Notes: a model not told the origin generated them from the letters alone. Positions 12,160-24,039 are shown, counted from the first letter of the stretch. The stretch is DNA of 64,000 nucleotides from Alitta virens (GCA_932294295.1 OW028580.1:32124136-32188135); one strand, 5' to 3'. Made by a program: numbers and translations.

Positions 12160-12395
12160 AGATGGATAGATATAGATATAGTTAGATAGATAGATAAATA
12201 GATAGATAGATAGATAGATATATTTGCAAATTGCAGCCCTCCAAGGCAAGTTCTTGCTGCTATCAAGGGTTGATTGACGGGATGAGAGAAATGAGGAGTT
12301 CACCCATGTTACAAATTTATCCCGTGGGCGGGGTCTTTTACTTGCTTCAGCATAGGCACTTAGTACAAGGGACTACCAACTTAGTAGAAGCAGCA
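12160..12395 (-). mobile_element. SINE (family B) with GATA microsatellite tail
   Basis: A minus-strand copy of family B with the blocks gcagccctccaaggcaag and ggggtcttttacttgcttca, ending in a run of gata units (about 12170-12220). It has the same structure as the copy at 2711-2935. Confidence 0.6.
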
Positions 12396-13552
12396 GGAAA
12401 TGACTTCTAAAGCAAATCATAAATACGCTGACATGGTTTTGTAAGGAATTTTTTTTCAGTCTTTTCATTGTTTCTTTCTTGTCTGTACACCTGTATTCAC
12501 TAGTATTTGTCCTCACTTATTCCTCTGGGCCAGTCTAGGCCTAGACCCTAAATTAAGGCCATGTCGTAGACGAGGGTCGAGTGGATATCAAAGCATGGCG
12601 AGATTGGCTGTGGAAGTAGGTCAATCACTATGCACGTTAAATCTAATTAAGCGACGAACAAAATAGTGTCATGTATTTAAAATATTCAGAGTATCATTTT
12701 ATAAGGAAATATAGTTAAAGGATAAAAGAATACAATTTAAAGATATAACTTAAACCTCAAGAATTTAGAGCCTTAACAAAGGTCTTAATTACATAAAGAT
12801 ACTTAAGAATGACTTAAGGGTTGTGACTCCTGTCCACCCCAAAGCACAGGCCAATAGTATGAAGCCATGTACATGTGCACTGAAGGGGAATAGCCAATAG
12901 AATGGAGACCCACTGGAAGAAGGGCTCTTGATATTCTTGGGTTTGGAAGAAGAAATTCAGTTTTGTCAGCTGTAGCTGAACTTTACCTTGTGCTGTACAT
13001 TACATGTATACTCTGGATTAAAGCCACCCTTTCTATGCCAAGCTATACTCTGTGTTATCTGAGTTATTCATCATCTTTAAGACATTACAATAGTTCTTTA
13101 AAATCCCTCAATGATCCTCTCCTGCGGAAAGGTGTAATTAAATCATAGTAGTTTTGAAGAATAACTTTATAAAATATAACGGCTAAGATTGTGAAATACA
13201 TTTGTTCCATACTAGCGTCCAAGAGAGCACATCATCTGGAGTTTAGCTTCCTAGTTTCTGAGATTTCGTTTCCAAGTCAATGAATTGGCTATAAATAATT
13301 AATGTTTGGCTGATTATTGTCATGTTTGACTGTTAGACAGAGAGCAGCGTCAAACTGTATTTTCCATGAGGCATTACTCTTACGAGGCTGTCTCATCAAG
13401 AATAATATAGTAATTATTTAATGATACCTATATGGCTTTGGTCATGCCATATTGGGATGCAATTACATCAATCTAAGACATACAAACGCACTGGCTAAAA
13501 TGACAATTTTCTTCAACAAATCTTATCGGAAAGTAAATGATAGGAAACATAC
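12396..13552. other. no gene seen
   Basis: Non-coding AT-rich DNA. One short frame at 12963-13148 has no splice context or recognisable content. Confidence 0.3.
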
Positions 13553-13702
13553 TTTCGGTTGTGCATATGGAGATGTGAAAAAAACCTGTTGCTGAGGTTG
13601 AAGAGTCTGTGGGGTCATAAATGCATTCTGTCCCACAGGCTGCATGGCTACCCCTCCATTAATATAAACAACTTGGCCAGCTGGTTGCTGCATGCTAAAG
13701 CC
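13553..13702 (-). CDS. orphan N-terminal exon, probable alternative first coding exon of MS4A-like gene 1
   Basis: On the minus strand an acceptor (ctttcag) precedes ATG at 13693-13691. The frame encodes 47 residues rich in Gln, Pro, Val and small residues (beginning MQQPAGQVVYINGGVAMQPV) and ends at 13553 with AAA before donor GTATGT, phase 0. Composition and phase match the N-terminal exons of both MS4A-like genes here (QQPVVV and QQPYVVVVP). Spliced to the TM1-TM2 exon at 8201-8040 the frame stays open; spliced to the exon at 8906 it meets a stop quickly. So it may be an alternative first exon of gene 1, or a leftover from a lost gene. No transcript evidence is available. Confidence 0.55.
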
Positions 13703-13709
13703 CTGAAAG

Positions 13710-15210
13710 AAAAATTCAGACCAAAAGTATCCCAAAATTTCACGAAAACATCGTCCTTTTGACTAATGGACCAGAACGAGACTACGTCATCACGTCATGA
13801 CAACGTCGGTTCAAAAGTAATGCTCTCCATAATTTCGTAGAGGGTACAGATCCAGCATCAAACCTGGAGAAAATTGTTTGCCTGAGTGTAACAATTCTAA
13901 CATTTATGCTGAAGGGGAAATCATTTTCGCGATGACGTTATATCACACCAGTGGGCAGTGTGAGCGACCGCAGCGCCCCTGGTGGCTGAAGGGACACATT
14001 ACAATTCTTTATTGCCTCTAAAAAATTTATTGTCCAATTTTGAAAATTTTAAAGCCTAAATGGAGTCTAATTAAACAAGGCAGAGACTATAATATATTTA
14101 AGTTGTCATATAAATATCATATATATTGTATAGCTGCGCTCACTCATGGCATTGGCAGCCACATACTATTTTTAATTATTTTAATTTTTTTTTTTTGGTG
14201 ATGAGAAAACATTTATATTGAATTTTCTGGGTCATGTGACAGCATTTAATTTGAATTTTTTGTGGTGATGAGCCATTTATGTTTGATTTTCTTGGTGATG
14301 AGAAATTTACTTGTAATACACTTTCTATTGCATTTTTAGAGACAAACACATTTATTCGAATTGATAGCCAAAGAAATTGTCGCAAACTATACAGAAGAAA
14401 ATGGATCTGGAACAGAGGAATACCACCTACTTCCAGAACACCTAAAGCTAAAGCTAAACACAATCTTAAATTGTTAACATATTAGCCAGGCATGAATACT
14501 ATTTTTGTACTTGTCAGGTATATTAATCTGTCACCTCAAAAATTCTTAATTTAATAAAGTTAATAAACTGTGTTACACTCCTACCCTTCATTATTTGCCC
14601 ATTAATATGCCTTTTGTCTTTTAGTTACCCTTGATCACGAAGCTATTATTTTGACTTATGTGAAAGGTATTCAAAGAAAATATAACTAGATACTTCCTTA
14701 AGTTAATAAAAGTGTTACACTCCTGACCGACTGAGAGATGCCTTATTAGAATGGAAATAGAAAGTGTATTCATTCAACCAATGCTTGCTTTTTAGCTTCA
14801 GAGGAAATAAGTTGCAGAAATTATGATTAATAAATGACAGTTTCAGCAGAAAAATCATACAGTTGTAATTTTTAAAAACTGAAATTAAAAATACATTGAA
14901 GCTGATATATGAGTATTTTACTCCAATACACCGGAAAAGGGAAAAACAAGTTGATATAATATTTATTTGCAAAATACCCTTTTCACAAAGAATAAGCAAA
15001 TTTGGACAAAATTAGCTCTTCAGCAAATGACTATAACAATATCATAATGACTGATCTCTGAGAAAACTTCAGTCAAAAATTCTGCTATAATAAGATATTA
15101 ACAACATTTATTCAACATTTTAATCAAGGAGTAAAGCATGTAAAATCAAATATTTACCTTGAAATGTAGTAATATCTACTAATGCCCCGGTTCAACTTAG
15201 GTGTATAGTG
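13710..15210. other. no gene seen
   Basis: Non-coding. Three short copies of ttggtgatgagaaa-like sequence lie at 14195-14310. No reading frame here resembles a known protein. Confidence 0.3.
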
Positions 15211-15442
15211 AAGCAGGATCTATTGAGTCTGTCAAACAACTGAGCTGATAATATTTTATGTTGATTATCACATAGGTCACAGGTCAAGCAAACTCACCAC
15301 GTTTTTCTGACGATAATGCACATTTCAAGCAGGATCTATTGAGTCTGTCAAACAACTGAGCTGATAATATTTTATGTTGATTATCACATAGGTCACAGGT
15401 CAAGCAAACTCACCACGTTTTTCTGACGATAATGCACATTTC
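15211..15442 (+). repeat. perfect 116 bp tandem duplication
   Basis: The unit 15211-15326 (from aagcaggatctattgagtct) is followed directly by an identical unit 15327-15442. By eye I find no difference between the copies, so the event is recent or is an assembly artefact. Confidence 0.85.
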
Positions 15443-15742
15443 TTGACTCTGTAAGCATTTTCAAGGTTCGCATGACAAACAATCATTTTCCTATAGCACT
15501 TATATCAATGCCAGATAACGAAAAAGATGCACACAAATTGATAAAACATCTACTAGTAAGTGATAACTTAGTTTATCGGTTGAACGATTGATACCAAACT
15601 GAATATGTTCCCTATCCAAATAATGTTGAGATCTGAGCTATCTTATCTAGTACAGTAGAAAATGGGCATGAAGCATGCCTTGCAGATAACTGGACAAATT
15701 CGGTATCATTTGAAAATAAATTTGCTATAGTTTTATATATAC

Positions 15743-15870
15743 CTGGTCGAGACTAAATTGGATGGCTGTTTAATTCATCCATCATCTCATTACCATGGTA
15801 CCTGCCTGTCCCAATCAGCCCAACAGGTGCAGAAATACAGGACATAAAGCCCTAATCAACCCACACAACC
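15743..15870 (+). mobile_element. tRNA-derived SINE (family A), 5' truncated
   Basis: Plus-strand copy with ggatggctgtttaattcatc, a gtacctgcctgtcccaatca block and the tail gcagaaatacaggacataaa. The tRNA-like head is mostly missing (only cctggtcgaga remains). Confidence 0.7.
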
Positions 15871-18149
15871 TATATATAGTTTTATATGAAAAGAGTCCCG
15901 TAGATTCCCCTCAAGAAACTTTTCCTGAAGGTTTTTATGTTAACAAGTGAACAATTTTGAAGACTATTATAGTAAACAGTGAACATTGATTACATTCATT
16001 CTCAAAGTAAATTACAATGAAGAATGAATGTAATTAATGTACACTATTATTATTTATGTATAATATTATAGTCTTCAACATTGTACATGCGCCACCCTTA
16101 GGCACAGCTTACAATATGTAATTATTCAATATATACATGTATCAATTTTAAGGGTGCCCTTGCCTGGTAAACCTGGTATTTAGATATTGCAAACAGTTGG
16201 ATTTTCGTAATGTTTGCTAAATGCACAAAACTGACTATTGTTTACAGGAACTATAATGTAATGGTCATTGTGACATTGTCACAATTTTGATTTTTTTTTA
16301 AACTTTTTTCTGGACTGTACAAAACTGATAAATTGCACAGAATCTGAGGCCATCTGTTGAAATGGCTGTGGGACCCTGATAACATGCTACGTTGGCCCGA
16401 TGTTGGCCCCAATGATGGTCCGACGTCGATCACATGGGGCCAACCTCAATACGATGTCTGGGGATGAATAGTGCCATTATAAATACCGGTTAATTGTACT
16501 GAAAATGAGGTGGACTGTCAAATTGCTGAAGGATGATCAAAGTTTATCAGTTGCCTCTGCATAGACAGAAACTTATGAAACTGCTAATCAACATCTCATG
16601 CAAAGGTATTTGGCACTTTTCTGCTCAAGGTAGATTATTTAATAATTAGAATAGAATAGAATAGAATAATCTTTATTTAAAGTCGACATGAGACAACAAT
16701 AAAATCAGCTCAAAGAGCTTTTGATCGAGTGTATATGTGCAAAAATAAAAATGTGCAGGTAAAACAATAACAATAAAAACTAATTAAACCGTAATAGGGA
16801 ATTTTAACATATTATAAAATGCGAACATTACAGCAACATTTTGGACCTTCCCATTTCATCATGTAAAACCCTTCATGCAACTGATGTTGGCTCATAATAC
16901 ATTCTTGTCATGTTAGTTTAAGCTAGAAAACCGACGGGAAGTCGCATAGGTACATTTTCTTCCTGATTTTAACAAATGTTTAACTGTATAACAGCATTTT
17001 TTTCTGGTTTGTTTAGTGAAAACGAAACAACATATTATTAATTCAAAACTAACAGTGAATGGATCTAATATCTTCTGAAAAGCATAAATACTTTAATATA
17101 TGTTTAATGATGAAATAAACTGTCCGAAACAACCAAAAGTGGCAAAATACTGGACAGTACTTGGTAACCATTTATTTTGATGAGTCCAGTACCGATGAGG
17201 AAGTATAATCTTAGCTGGGAAGTCCTTTGCATGAGATGCTGGTAGTTGGTGCCTAAACTTCAGTGTCAGAGGCAAGTCATCAACCGCCTCAGAGCAACTA
17301 ATCAGAATCACACAATCCACAATAAAACAATTGTCATAATGTCACAATGATCCTAATAAGGCCTATATTATATATGACATTGTGAAGAATGGTCAGTTTC
17401 GTTATAACGTAGTGCTCCAGATTCTGAATTTTGGAAACTCTCAAGAGAATTAGGGTTTGACCATCATTTTGATTTCGTGAAAATCAGCTGGTATTCCTGT
17501 TTTCCTCTGCTCTGCTCTCAACTAATAGGTGTTCCCCAGCAGGTAATACTTATTTTAGCAAATCAATGTGATCCTTGTACCATTCGAGCAAATGGACAAG
17601 GCAATATTTGGTACAGTTTTATCTTTATTTCCAAGTTAATATTATGATGTAACATTACGTATAAAATTAATCATGAGTATCCAATATATGCCTAATTCTA
17701 ACATTATTGCTTTATATATAGGCAAGAGTATAGAAAAACATGATATGCATAAAATAATGTAGATATAATAATATCCCAATTAAGTACAGCCATGCTTTCA
17801 TAAAAGGTATGAATGGTTGGTCAAGAGGAGGCCTAAATATCTGGTGCCAGGTATACAGCCATAAGTAAATATAAAACTGCATATGTTGTCTATTTACTTA
17901 TTGTAAACTGCGCCCAAAGGTGGTCTTAAGGCCACCAAGTAAATATCATGATTTATATAATGCGTACAAAATGAGTACTGAGCATCCATAATAGGCCAAT
18001 TTTTCATACAGTTGTTTTATATCAATAAAAGTATAGTATCTCAATTACTAAGTACAGCAATATTTTTTTATGGATGGTTGGTCAGATGCACGGATTTATC
18101 GTAAACAAAGGAATAGAGTGAATTAGGTAAAAAAAGACAATAGATTAAG
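15871..18149. other. no gene seen; repeat traces
   Basis: Non-coding. It holds an inverted pair around 15985-16080, a palindromic repeat at 16365-16455 (listed separately), and a run of agaat units followed by a tttatttaaagtcgaca sequence at 16647-16690 that resembles a LINE 3' tail read backwards. Confidence 0.3.
16365..16455. repeat. dispersed repeat with ggcccgatgttggc-type palindromes
   Basis: The block cgttggcccgatgttggccc...gatgtctgggg is built from short self-complementary pieces. Related blocks lie at 30273-30350 (gatgtcggctcgatgtgg...ccaacatcgagccgatgt) and, degraded, at 37620-37680. It is a dispersed repeat of unknown class. Confidence 0.45.
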
Positions 18150-18567
18150 ATTTACTTCGAACAAACATTGTACAAATCTCAATAGTAAACCCACAAGTTA
18201 TTGGAATGCTGCAAAACCATATTTTTAAGGGTGCAAAATCATTTCACGACATCACTTTGTATAATAATGGCAAAATAGTTAAATTGAACATCAAACGGTT
18301 GTTTTTGATATATTTAACAACTATTTTATAAATATTGCAGATAACTTGGGTGAATTTGAACATGTAAAACTTATGTCAAGAGATGAAATTAATGATAATT
18401 ATATTCATCATCATAGCATACTTGGTATAAAGAATTATGTAGAAAGTAAGGAAAGTATTTGTTTTAACATTAAAGAACATCCTATGAAAATGTATACAAA
18501 AAGATATGCAGAAAAATGTACAAAACAGTGTAATACATTAGCTCTATACATGGATGAAGACCTATGA
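18150..18567 (+). mobile_element. LINE fragment (linker between endonuclease and reverse transcriptase)
   Basis: In translation the pieces NKPTSYWNAAKPYF, then VFDIFNNYFINIADNLGE, then HHHSILGIKNYVES follow the order seen in CR1/jockey-like LINEs just before the reverse transcriptase domain. Frames shift between the pieces, so this is a dead fragment. The last frame ends at 18565-18567. Part of it resembles the reverse complement of 40560-40690. Confidence 0.55.
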
Positions 18568-18925
18568 TACAATGTACATCTTAGGCACCATCTAACATTC
18601 TGACAAGAAGATGCATTAGACATTGAAATATGCAGTTTGCTATCAGAAGTTATGTCCCAGGACAATCCTCAGCTCCATCAAGGAGAAAACCTAACAGGGG
18701 ACTTTCAGTTCAATCACAAAGGTTGCAAGAACTGGCACTAAACTTCCTCTATTGGCTCAAAAGCATCAAATTAATTAAAAAAAAAAAATAGTCACCCATC
18801 TGAAAGAAGACAGGTGGGCCCCTTTGAGAGGTAACTCCCTATTTTAATGCTTCATGTTGTTAAATTGCATGACGATACCTTGGATAACAAGTGTAGTATC
18901 TGATAACATACAGCTTGCCTGAAAT

Positions 18926-20602
18926 GTGAAGTACAATTCATTTGGAACACAAAACAATTGGGTGCAGTTACTGAAATTACAATATATCATTATTTGGCCC
19001 TTTCTTCTATATCATATATATCCTTCAACTACATCCAATCATTCCTTTCATGGAACTGCCATTTCTCTCATGCAACATTCAAATGAGATCAATGCAGGTA
19101 TAAACAGGAGCAAATCACTTAAGTACCAAGACAGCAATAACTGCAATTTAAAGAGTCTGAATACATTTCTTGCGCAGCTTACCATGCATCACAACCAGTG
19201 ACCAGCAGTTACTTGAAAACACCTTGCACTGTTGCCTTTGTTTTTCAACCAGGCACATTCAGTTGCGATATGGTTCATGCTGCTATTAACTTCCTAAATC
19301 CTGGCCAAGTACCAATCCTCACCATGGATCAACCATTGTTTGCCCTGGCAAAGTTTATCCAATGGAGCATCCTAAAATTCTATGGCAAAGAAAAATTCTT
19401 CATAATGTTTGGTGGTCTTCATATAGAAATGGTAGCCTTCAAGACACTGGGTCAATGGCTCACTAACAGTGGATGGAAAGCAGCCCTAACTGATTCAGGC
19501 ATTGTAACAAGTGGCAGGGTCGTGTCTTTCCTAAATGCCTCCCATCTCCACAGAACACGACGCATACACGAAGTTACTGCAGTGTCCCTATACATTTTGC
19601 AACGTAAAAGCATTTGCTGTATATCAGGGAAATACCAAGGAAAAAGACAAAAGGCTGGATTTTACAACATGGTGCACTGAAAGAGAAGGAAACCATCTGC
19701 AATTCCAGTATTGGGCTTTAACCCTGGAATTTGAACTTCTGGTTCTGCAATTTATGAATTTGTTCAATTAGGCAAGCCAAATTTTTTTCTGTATGTGACC
19801 ACGTTGGAGCAAATGATCCCCTGGTTTTTCACCATGGATCACATACACTACTCCAGATGGCTGCCAGTCCATGTGCGGGATTTGAAGGAGCTGCAACATC
19901 GCCATCCTGACATTTATAGGAATTTCACCGAAGGGAAGTTCGTAGCACATAGGACCATCAAAAAACACTTCCAGCACATTGCAGCCGATATTATTTGCGA
20001 TGCTCTGAGTTAAGCAAAATCAACAGTATTACCTTTGTTCCAAGCGTTCACTGGTTGCGATGTGGCCTCTTCTTTCTCTGGGGAGAGCAAAAAGTCAGCA
20101 TGGGATACATAGGAGTCCTTCCAGGAACTTACTGAGCATTTTCTCAAGTTAAAAGAGAAACCAGGAGATGGACTACCTGAAGACTGTTTGAACGTCATAG
20201 AGCGTTACGTTGTTCTGTTGTATGACAAAACACTTGATTTGGGATCAGTCAATGAGGTTCGAATGTTTCTCATCACACGAGGCTCTAGAACTGTAGACAG
20301 ACTCCCTCCAACCCAGGATGCACTGATACAACACTTGAAGCGGGCTCTGTATCAGGCTGTTTATTGCTGGGGTCAAGCACTCGTTCCCTGTCCTGAGCTC
20401 CCATGCCCCAGTGACTTCGGTTGGACAATGGATTCAGGATGGAAACCTGTGTGGATCACAGGTAAAGAAGCTTCTGCATGCCGAGAGCTAATTAAACGTA
20501 TGTGTAAGTCAGGTTGCAAGGGAAGATGTTCTTGTTTGAAGTCAGGATAGCCATGTACAGGAATGTGCTTATGTGGAGGAGAATGTGCTAGCCAATAAAC
20601 TG
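18926..20602 (+). pseudogene. decayed copy of a large multi-copy invertebrate protein with Cys-rich tail
   Basis: Frames at 19198-19680, 19535-19771, 19795-20013 and 20188-20600 together read as one broken protein. Signature stretches in order: LNPGQVPILTMDQPLFALAK, FIMFGGLHIEM, LNASHLHRTRRIHEVTA, DFTTWCTEREGNHLQFQYW, HYSRWLPVHVRDLKELQHRH, LFQAFTGCDVASSFSGESKK, then LPPTQDALIQHLKRALYQA and CWGQALVPCPELPCPSDFGW, ending with clustered cysteines (CKSGCKGRCSCLK, then CTGMCLCGGEC after an in-frame TAG). I recall this order from large uncharacterised, multi-copy proteins in cnidarians, molluscs and deuterostome invertebrates; their function is unknown to me. Here several frameshifts, at least three stops and a jump of several hundred residues between HFQHIAAD (near 19985) and FTGCD (near 20045) show a dead copy. 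A mobile-element origin is plausible but not shown. Confidence 0.65.
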
Positions 20603-21515
20603 TATATTGGTTGTTATGTCTGTATAAATATGAAGATATCCTATATGATACCAGAATCTATATTTATGTTGTATATAGTGCATATTATTAGACTCTGTCT
20701 GGATAAGAGAATTGTGTGTTTGTGACAAGAGCAGCCAAACTTCCATATCTCAAGGATGCACTTACTATGATATTACAATGTATATATTTGAAACATGGTC
20801 AGCTGAAGGAAAATGCAAAATGTTGTGCACAGCAGTGTAAATTTATATTTTAATGTAAACATGTTTATATTTCAGTCTATTTTATTTTTTAGTATGATGT
20901 CCTTTCCCTCTGTAAATTGAATTTATATGTAAAAGGGAAGTTTAACAAGACATATAAATAAACCCTTCACTGGTTGCATTGCTCAAAAAATTTTCTGGTT
21001 AATATGTTTGCTTCGCCTTAATTGCAGTATAAGTTGGCAGGAAGGTAGCCACAACAGCTGTTTGGTCATAAGAAAATACTTTGCATAAGCTTTCATATGA
21101 TATTACCTTATTGAGCTTCTAGGTAACACCAATTAGTTCATATACATTCCCAGCATGGCTAAATAGACGGCAATTTTCCATATTTGGAATAAGCCTTCTA
21201 CAACACTGATCTTTGACCCATAGGTCATTACCAGGTGTAAATTTGCAAACATTTTGGTTGCCATCGATACCACATTATGGTGTCAAAAGAAAATATTGTG
21301 CACAACTTTCCATATTTTGTGGTTAATTAGTTTTTAGTTAATATTATTCATATGCTCCTAGCATGACAAAAATTTCCATATTTGGAATAACCGTTTGGGG
21401 GTCTTGACCATTGACCCCATAGCTCATAACAACATTTAAATCATGAACATCGTACTGTTACATTTCTCACCTGAAAAAATCTTGTAAAACTGAGGTCAGA
21501 ATTTTCTATTACTAT
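20603..21515. other. no gene seen
   Basis: AT-rich DNA following the pseudogene; possibly part of its former 3' region. Paired phrases (ttccatatttggaataa at 21177 and 21389) hint at an old internal repeat. Confidence 0.3.
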
Positions 21516-22060
21516 TGGTCTAGTGGTAAGACGTCCGCCTGCTCCTCTGAAGGACAAAGGTTCAATACTGGGCCTGAGCACCTTTCATAAACATCTAAAC
21601 TGGATGTTGTTCGGATGTTATGTTAAATATGCGGTCCCATAGACCACCCCCCCCCCTACCCTCCATGGGGTAAATGTGTAACATGGGTGGAAACCTCCTC
21701 TCTATCATCTCATCAATCAACCCGTGCTAGTGGCAAGAACTTGCTTTAGAGGGCAGCACTTTGCACATCTATCTATCATCTATCTATCATCAACTATTTA
21801 TCATCTATCTATCTATCTGTCTGTCTGTCTGTCTGCATATCTGTCTGTCTGTCTGTCTGCATATCTGTCTGTCTGTCTATCTGTCTGTATATCTGTCTAT
21901 CTATCTGTCTGTCTATCTGTCTATCTATCTATATATCTATCTATCTGTCTGTCTGTCTGTCTATCTGTCTGTCTAGCTGTCTGTCTGTCTAGCTGTCTGT
22001 CTATCTAAAGTTCTATCTGAATATCTATCTAAAGTTCTATCTATCTATCTATCTATCTGA
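21516..22060 (+). mobile_element. tRNA-derived SINE (family B) with long TATC/TGTC microsatellite tail
   Basis: The head at 21524-21582 looks like a tRNA: A-box-like ggtctagtggtaagacgtcc and B-box-like aaggttcaatactggg. A body with ggggtaaatgtgtaacatgg and caagaacttgctttagaggg follows. From 21769 to about 22060 the element ends in roughly 290 bp of tatc, tgtc and related tetramers. A truncated head (ttattggtctagtggtaaga) recurs at 22333-22370. Other copies are at 2711-2935 and 12160-12395. Confidence 0.75.
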
Positions 22061-22069
22061 AGTTCTTAC

Positions 22070-22814
22070 TGTACAATTATTTGGGTGACTTCCTGATGCT
22101 ATCCCAAAGGATCCAGCCAAGATGAAAATCAAACTTTGACAGAAAATCATAATATTGTCATTATCGTTTTGCTCACAAATATAGTTAGACAAATCCTAGA
22201 AATTTAAAATTTGGTTTTTGGACTTGTCCCCTATACCAAACCAGGTTAGGTTTTTTAAAAATCCGAAGAACTGGAAATACCAATTTTGGTAACAGAAAAA
22301 TCTAAATTTCTGGTGTCTCACAAAATAAACTTATTATTGGTCTAGTGGTAAGACGTCCGCCTGCTCCAAAGGTGGCTTATCTGTTTGTTTTGTTTTTTTT
22401 GTTTATTGACACGACACAAAAATATACAATGAATCCATCACTGTATGGCTAATCCTGATTTACAAAGTGTAAAAACTTAAGAGTCTTGTTGGTTATTAGA
22501 AAAACCAAGGCATGTCCTAAGGATTCCTTGTGAACTGGAAGATCAGGCTAACTTGTTAACAAAAATGCCAGCGCAGAATGTACATTCATTCTAACATCAC
22601 CAAAATGTCAAATTAATGTCAGTGCATTGTAATGGGCAATACTTACCAATACACTACCCCACCATCCTGTGCCAATAAACCATATTGAGTTGTACCGAAT
22701 AAAATCTAGTCCAACATTTATGCCAATAAGCAACAATCCCATAACAATCTGCAATGCTCCGATTGCCCGTGCTGCATTCTTGTTGTAGTTGGCATATAAC
22801 ATGGTGGTGTGCAT
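22070..22814 (-). pseudogene. inverted partial copy of MS4A-like gene 2 (TM1-TM2 and TM3-loop exons)
   Basis: The exon 22814-22647 (168 nt, acceptor CAG before ATG, donor GTAAGT) encodes MHTTMLYANYNKNAARAIGA and GTGWWGSVL, nearly the same as exon 2 of gene 2 (36042-36203, 162 nt). The counterpart of exon 3 is at 22126-22070 (ILAGSFGIASGSHPNNCT, donor GTAAGA), but the AG acceptor found in gene 2 (tgcag) is missing here. Flanking intron sequence is also shared: 22815-23090 matches the reverse complement of 35690-36041. No exons for TM3, TM4 or the tail follow on the minus strand before 13.7 kb. This is a duplicated, inverted and inactivated gene piece. Confidence 0.75.
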
Positions 22815-23094
22815 CTGAAACTAATTTGTAATATACAGTCAAAACTGCCTTAACTGTACCACTTAATATGTGTAATAATAATAACAATAAATTGTCATTG
22901 AACATTGACAGAATATAGCGATACATTAATAGAATGTGCTACATCAATCAGTACCACTAGTAAACTTACACCAAAGGTGTGTACATCTTTATCATACTAA
23001 GTTAAACAAAAATTTCTGAAATAAATGAAAGTATGAAACATTCAATGCAGTTTATCCAGACTGGTAATTTCCATGACAACTGTGCAGGACTTTG

Positions 23095-24039
23095 CTGTAT
23101 ATATATATAGCACCTTGGACCCAAGCGTTTTGACTGTATTAAAGACAGTGCCAATGAAGCACTTACACTCCTAAATGACACTTATTGATCTCTTAGTATT
23201 CTTACGTAACCCCAATGGACTGCAAGGTTGCTTTATATAAAATGAACTGTGATGAATTATTTTCTCGCATTTGATGTCACTTATATTGAATTGCTAAAAC
23301 ATTTTGATATTCGTCTGTCTTTCTTGATTATGCTTAACATTTAACTCCAGATTGCAAACTATGAACTTGACAATATTATTTGACATGCCAGCATAATATG
23401 ATCCATTATTAACCTGTCATTATTTACCTGACTTCACTATTTAAAAATGCTGGTATTACACTGACCACTCTGGTAATTAATCATGATGTATGTTGTATCT
23501 ATCACTTTAATTACTGTTTTTGCATAACAGTTATTCTTGTTGTGTCATCACGGTCATGGTCTGATTATTTTTGTGATACATGCTCAGTGACTTTCTAAAA
23601 TGTACTTCGATGTCTCTTGAACATATTCTAGAATTCTTGATCAAAAATGATCACATGACTGTCCATGGTGAACTCCAGACTTGCATTACATCTTAATCAA
23701 TTGTGTTAGTATCCTCTGTATTGACTGTGAATTTAATCAGCATTATAATTATGTGCCTAAGAAATGTTTAAGAAATCCATTGTATTTATCTTTTACCGGT
23801 AGAGGGCCAAAGTATACTGGTCTAGTTGTGGCCCAGTTCTTTCTTCATTAACTGCCAGAGGTCAGTAATTGTTCCTTCGTTTACTGATCCCAGTAAGCTA
23901 TTTTATATGTACAGTGACTTATTTCCTAACCCGCAATTACAAAATGCAGTCCTTCAGCTTGACATGAACTGTTTATCCCTTTGCATATACATGTATGATC
24001 TTTTCTTCTAATTTATTTTATATTTTGTAGTACCAACTC
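23095..24039. other. no gene seen
   Basis: AT-rich non-coding DNA between the MS4A pseudogene and the LINE. The right part may be the LINE's 5' untranslated region. Confidence 0.3.

Noticed and set aside
13553..13702. First exon of an MS4A gene continuing into the exons at 22 kb
   Set aside because: On the minus strand the 22 kb exons are upstream of 13.7 kb, so they cannot be downstream exons of this one.
18346..18567. Possible small host gene
   Set aside because: Its order of motifs with the sequence just upstream fits a LINE linker region; called as a LINE fragment.
21524..21582. Possible tRNA gene (A- and B-box-like sequences)
   Set aside because: The flanks continue into a repeat with further copies and a microsatellite tail, so it is a SINE head and not a working tRNA.
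21724..22008. 94-codon frame of repeated Leu-Ser-Val/Ile/Cys
   Set aside because: Direct translation of the TATC/TGTC microsatellite; not a gene.
22647..22814. Working third MS4A-like gene
   Set aside because: Only two exons are present, the second has lost its acceptor, and no TM3, TM4 or tail exons follow in order on the minus strand.
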